A stretch of DNA of 64,000 nt from Methyloversatilis sp. (GTDB lineage: Bacteria > Pseudomonadota > Gammaproteobacteria > Burkholderiales > Rhodocyclaceae), in NCBI RefSeq assembly GCF_030696805.1, contig NZ_JAUYRO010000095.1, positions 62,001-126,000 of the forward strand, read 5' to 3'. The notes under the pieces are model-generated. The model saw only the letters and a program-made list of their open reading frames with translations, did not search any database and had not been told where the DNA came from. How positions within the stretch are numbered: the first letter of the stretch is position 1; the number at the start of each line of letters is the position of its first letter. The position numbers and the translations under genes were made by a program. This document shows, piece after piece, positions 63,204 through 64,000 of the stretch.

Positions 63204-64000
63204 ATGTCATCAAACGACCGCATCGTTTCGCCCCGACTTGCCCTGACGCTGGCCATCGTCGGTCTGTTCGCCTCGGCTGCGCAGGCCGACAACACACCGC
63301 AAACCCTGCCGTTTGCGCAGGACTGGACGAACATCGGCCTGATCACGGCCAATGACAACTGGAGCGGCGTGCCCGGCATCACCGGCTACCGCGGCGATGA
63401 GCTGACCAGCGCAACCGGCGTCGATCCGCAGACCATCACGGCCGATGGCACCACGTCGCCGGTCGACGTGAATGCCAACCAGACCAATCCGAACACCTTC
63501 AGTACCGGTGGCGTCACCGAGTTCCACCTGACCGATCCGGTCGTCGCACTGACCGGCTCCGGCACCGCCGATGCGCCGTTCATCCTGCTGTCGCTGAACA
63601 CCACCGGCCACAGCGGCATCGTCGTGCGCTATGACCTGCGCGATCTCGACGGCTCGGCCGACAACGCACAACAGCAAGTGGCACTGCAGTACCGCATCGG
63701 CGCCAGCGGCAGCTTCATCAATGTGCCGGAAGGCTATGTTGCCGACGCCACCGAAGGTCCGTCGCTGGCTGTCAAGGTAACGCCGGTGCAGGTGACGCTG
63801 CCGGCCGCCGCCGACAACCAGCCGCTGCTGCAACTGCGCGTGATCACGACCAACGCGCCGGGCAACGACGAGTGGGTCGGCATCGACAATATTTCGGTGC
63901 AGGGTGGTGGCACGGGGGCGGTGAATCAACCCATCGTGACCACCTGCCCGGCGCTTGCGATTCAGGCCGGCGAAGCAGGCAGCGTGATGGTGGCTGCCAG
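63204..64000 (+). CDS. ExeM/NucH-like secreted protein, N-terminal part (cut by window end)
   Basis: The frame runs from the ATG at 63204 to the end of the window without a stop, at least 265 residues. A signal peptide (LALTLAIVGLFASAAQA) is followed by a beta-rich domain: LPFAQDWTNIGLITANDNWSG, GYRGDELTSATGVDPQTI, VVALTGSGTADAPF, VRYDLRDLDGSADNA and GNDEWVGIDNISVQ. This is the module that begins large secreted endonuclease/exonuclease/phosphatase-type proteins (ExeM/NucH); the nuclease domain would lie downstream. A new region (PIVTTCPALAIQAGEAGSV) starts at about residue 245. It lies next to the secreted 5'-nucleotidase. Confidence 0.75.
   Translation, partial: MSSNDRIVSPRLALTLAIVGLFASAAQADNTPQTLPFAQDWTNIGLITANDNWSGVPGITGYRGDELTSATGVDPQTITADGTTSPVDVNANQTNPNTFSTGGVTEFHLTDPVVALTGSGTADAPFILLSLNTTGHSGIVVRYDLRDLDGSADNAQQQVALQYRIGASGSFINVPEGYVADATEGPSLAVKVTPVQVTLPAAADNQPLLQLRVITTNAPGNDEWVGIDNISVQGGGTGAVNQPIVTTCPALAIQAGEAGSVMVAA

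Overview
The window is high-GC, densely packed chromosomal DNA with short intergenic gaps and many 4-base start/stop overlaps. Gene content and order (gpmA-envC-ctpA-moeB, rhodanese-grxC-secB-gpsA, hslVU, dapF-DUF484, comF/bioB-bioC, darP/pmbA), PEP-CTERM sorted proteins and a complete sox cluster point to a Rhodocyclales-like betaproteobacterium able to oxidise reduced sulfur. The genus cannot be fixed from this sequence alone. No rRNA, tRNA, CRISPR array, prophage or transposase gene was recognised.

Layout. 0-6.8 kb: the end of an ATPase-like gene, an FrhB/BciB-type iron-sulfur protein, a hypothetical gene, acyP, metG (minus strand), apbC and a small cytochrome c. metG is unusual: about 208 codons are inserted in frame between its anticodon-binding and C-terminal tRNA-binding domains. 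The insert encodes a DUF559 (Vsr-like, PD-(D/E)xK) nuclease domain bracketed by direct copies of a palindromic repeat. 6.8-17.6 kb: the sox locus. soxR-soxC-soxD-soxY-soxZ-soxA-soxX-soxB, a SoxH-like hydrolase, a thioredoxin and a methyltransferase run leftward; fccA-fccB (flavocytochrome c sulfide dehydrogenase) run rightward. A perfect 22-bp palindrome lies in the intergenic region and overlaps a good sigma-70 promoter for the leftward operon. Together these encode a full SoxXA/YZ/B/CD thiosulfate pathway plus sulfide oxidation.

17.7-36.6 kb: housekeeping and envelope genes (dcd, a PEP-CTERM protein, an amino-acid decarboxylase, folA-thyA, a YqiA-like esterase, uppP, tonB, aroE, mtgA, mogA, darP, pmbA), an orphan TRAP binding protein, a large transglutaminase-like membrane protein, and metK preceded by a leader that can fold to hide its ribosome binding site. 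36.7-50 kb: a lipid A acyltransferase-like gene, dapF, DUF484, a composite repeat block, rlmI, a cysteine-poor dksA, a His-rich small protein, a ZnuD-like TonB receptor, a STAS protein, hslVU, dsbB, a type II NADH dehydrogenase and moeB.

50-64 kb: ctpA, envC and gpmA; rhodanese, grxC, secB, an SH3 protein, gpsA, trmL and comF; bioB-bioC and a small basic protein; a decayed MFS transporter remnant; and two secreted proteins, a PEP-CTERM 5'-nucleotidase and the N-terminus of an ExeM/NucH-like protein cut by the window end. Those two could together recover phosphate from extracellular DNA.

The most notable signals are the repeat-bracketed DUF559 cassette inside metG, the sox operator/promoter arrangement, and the structured metK leader.
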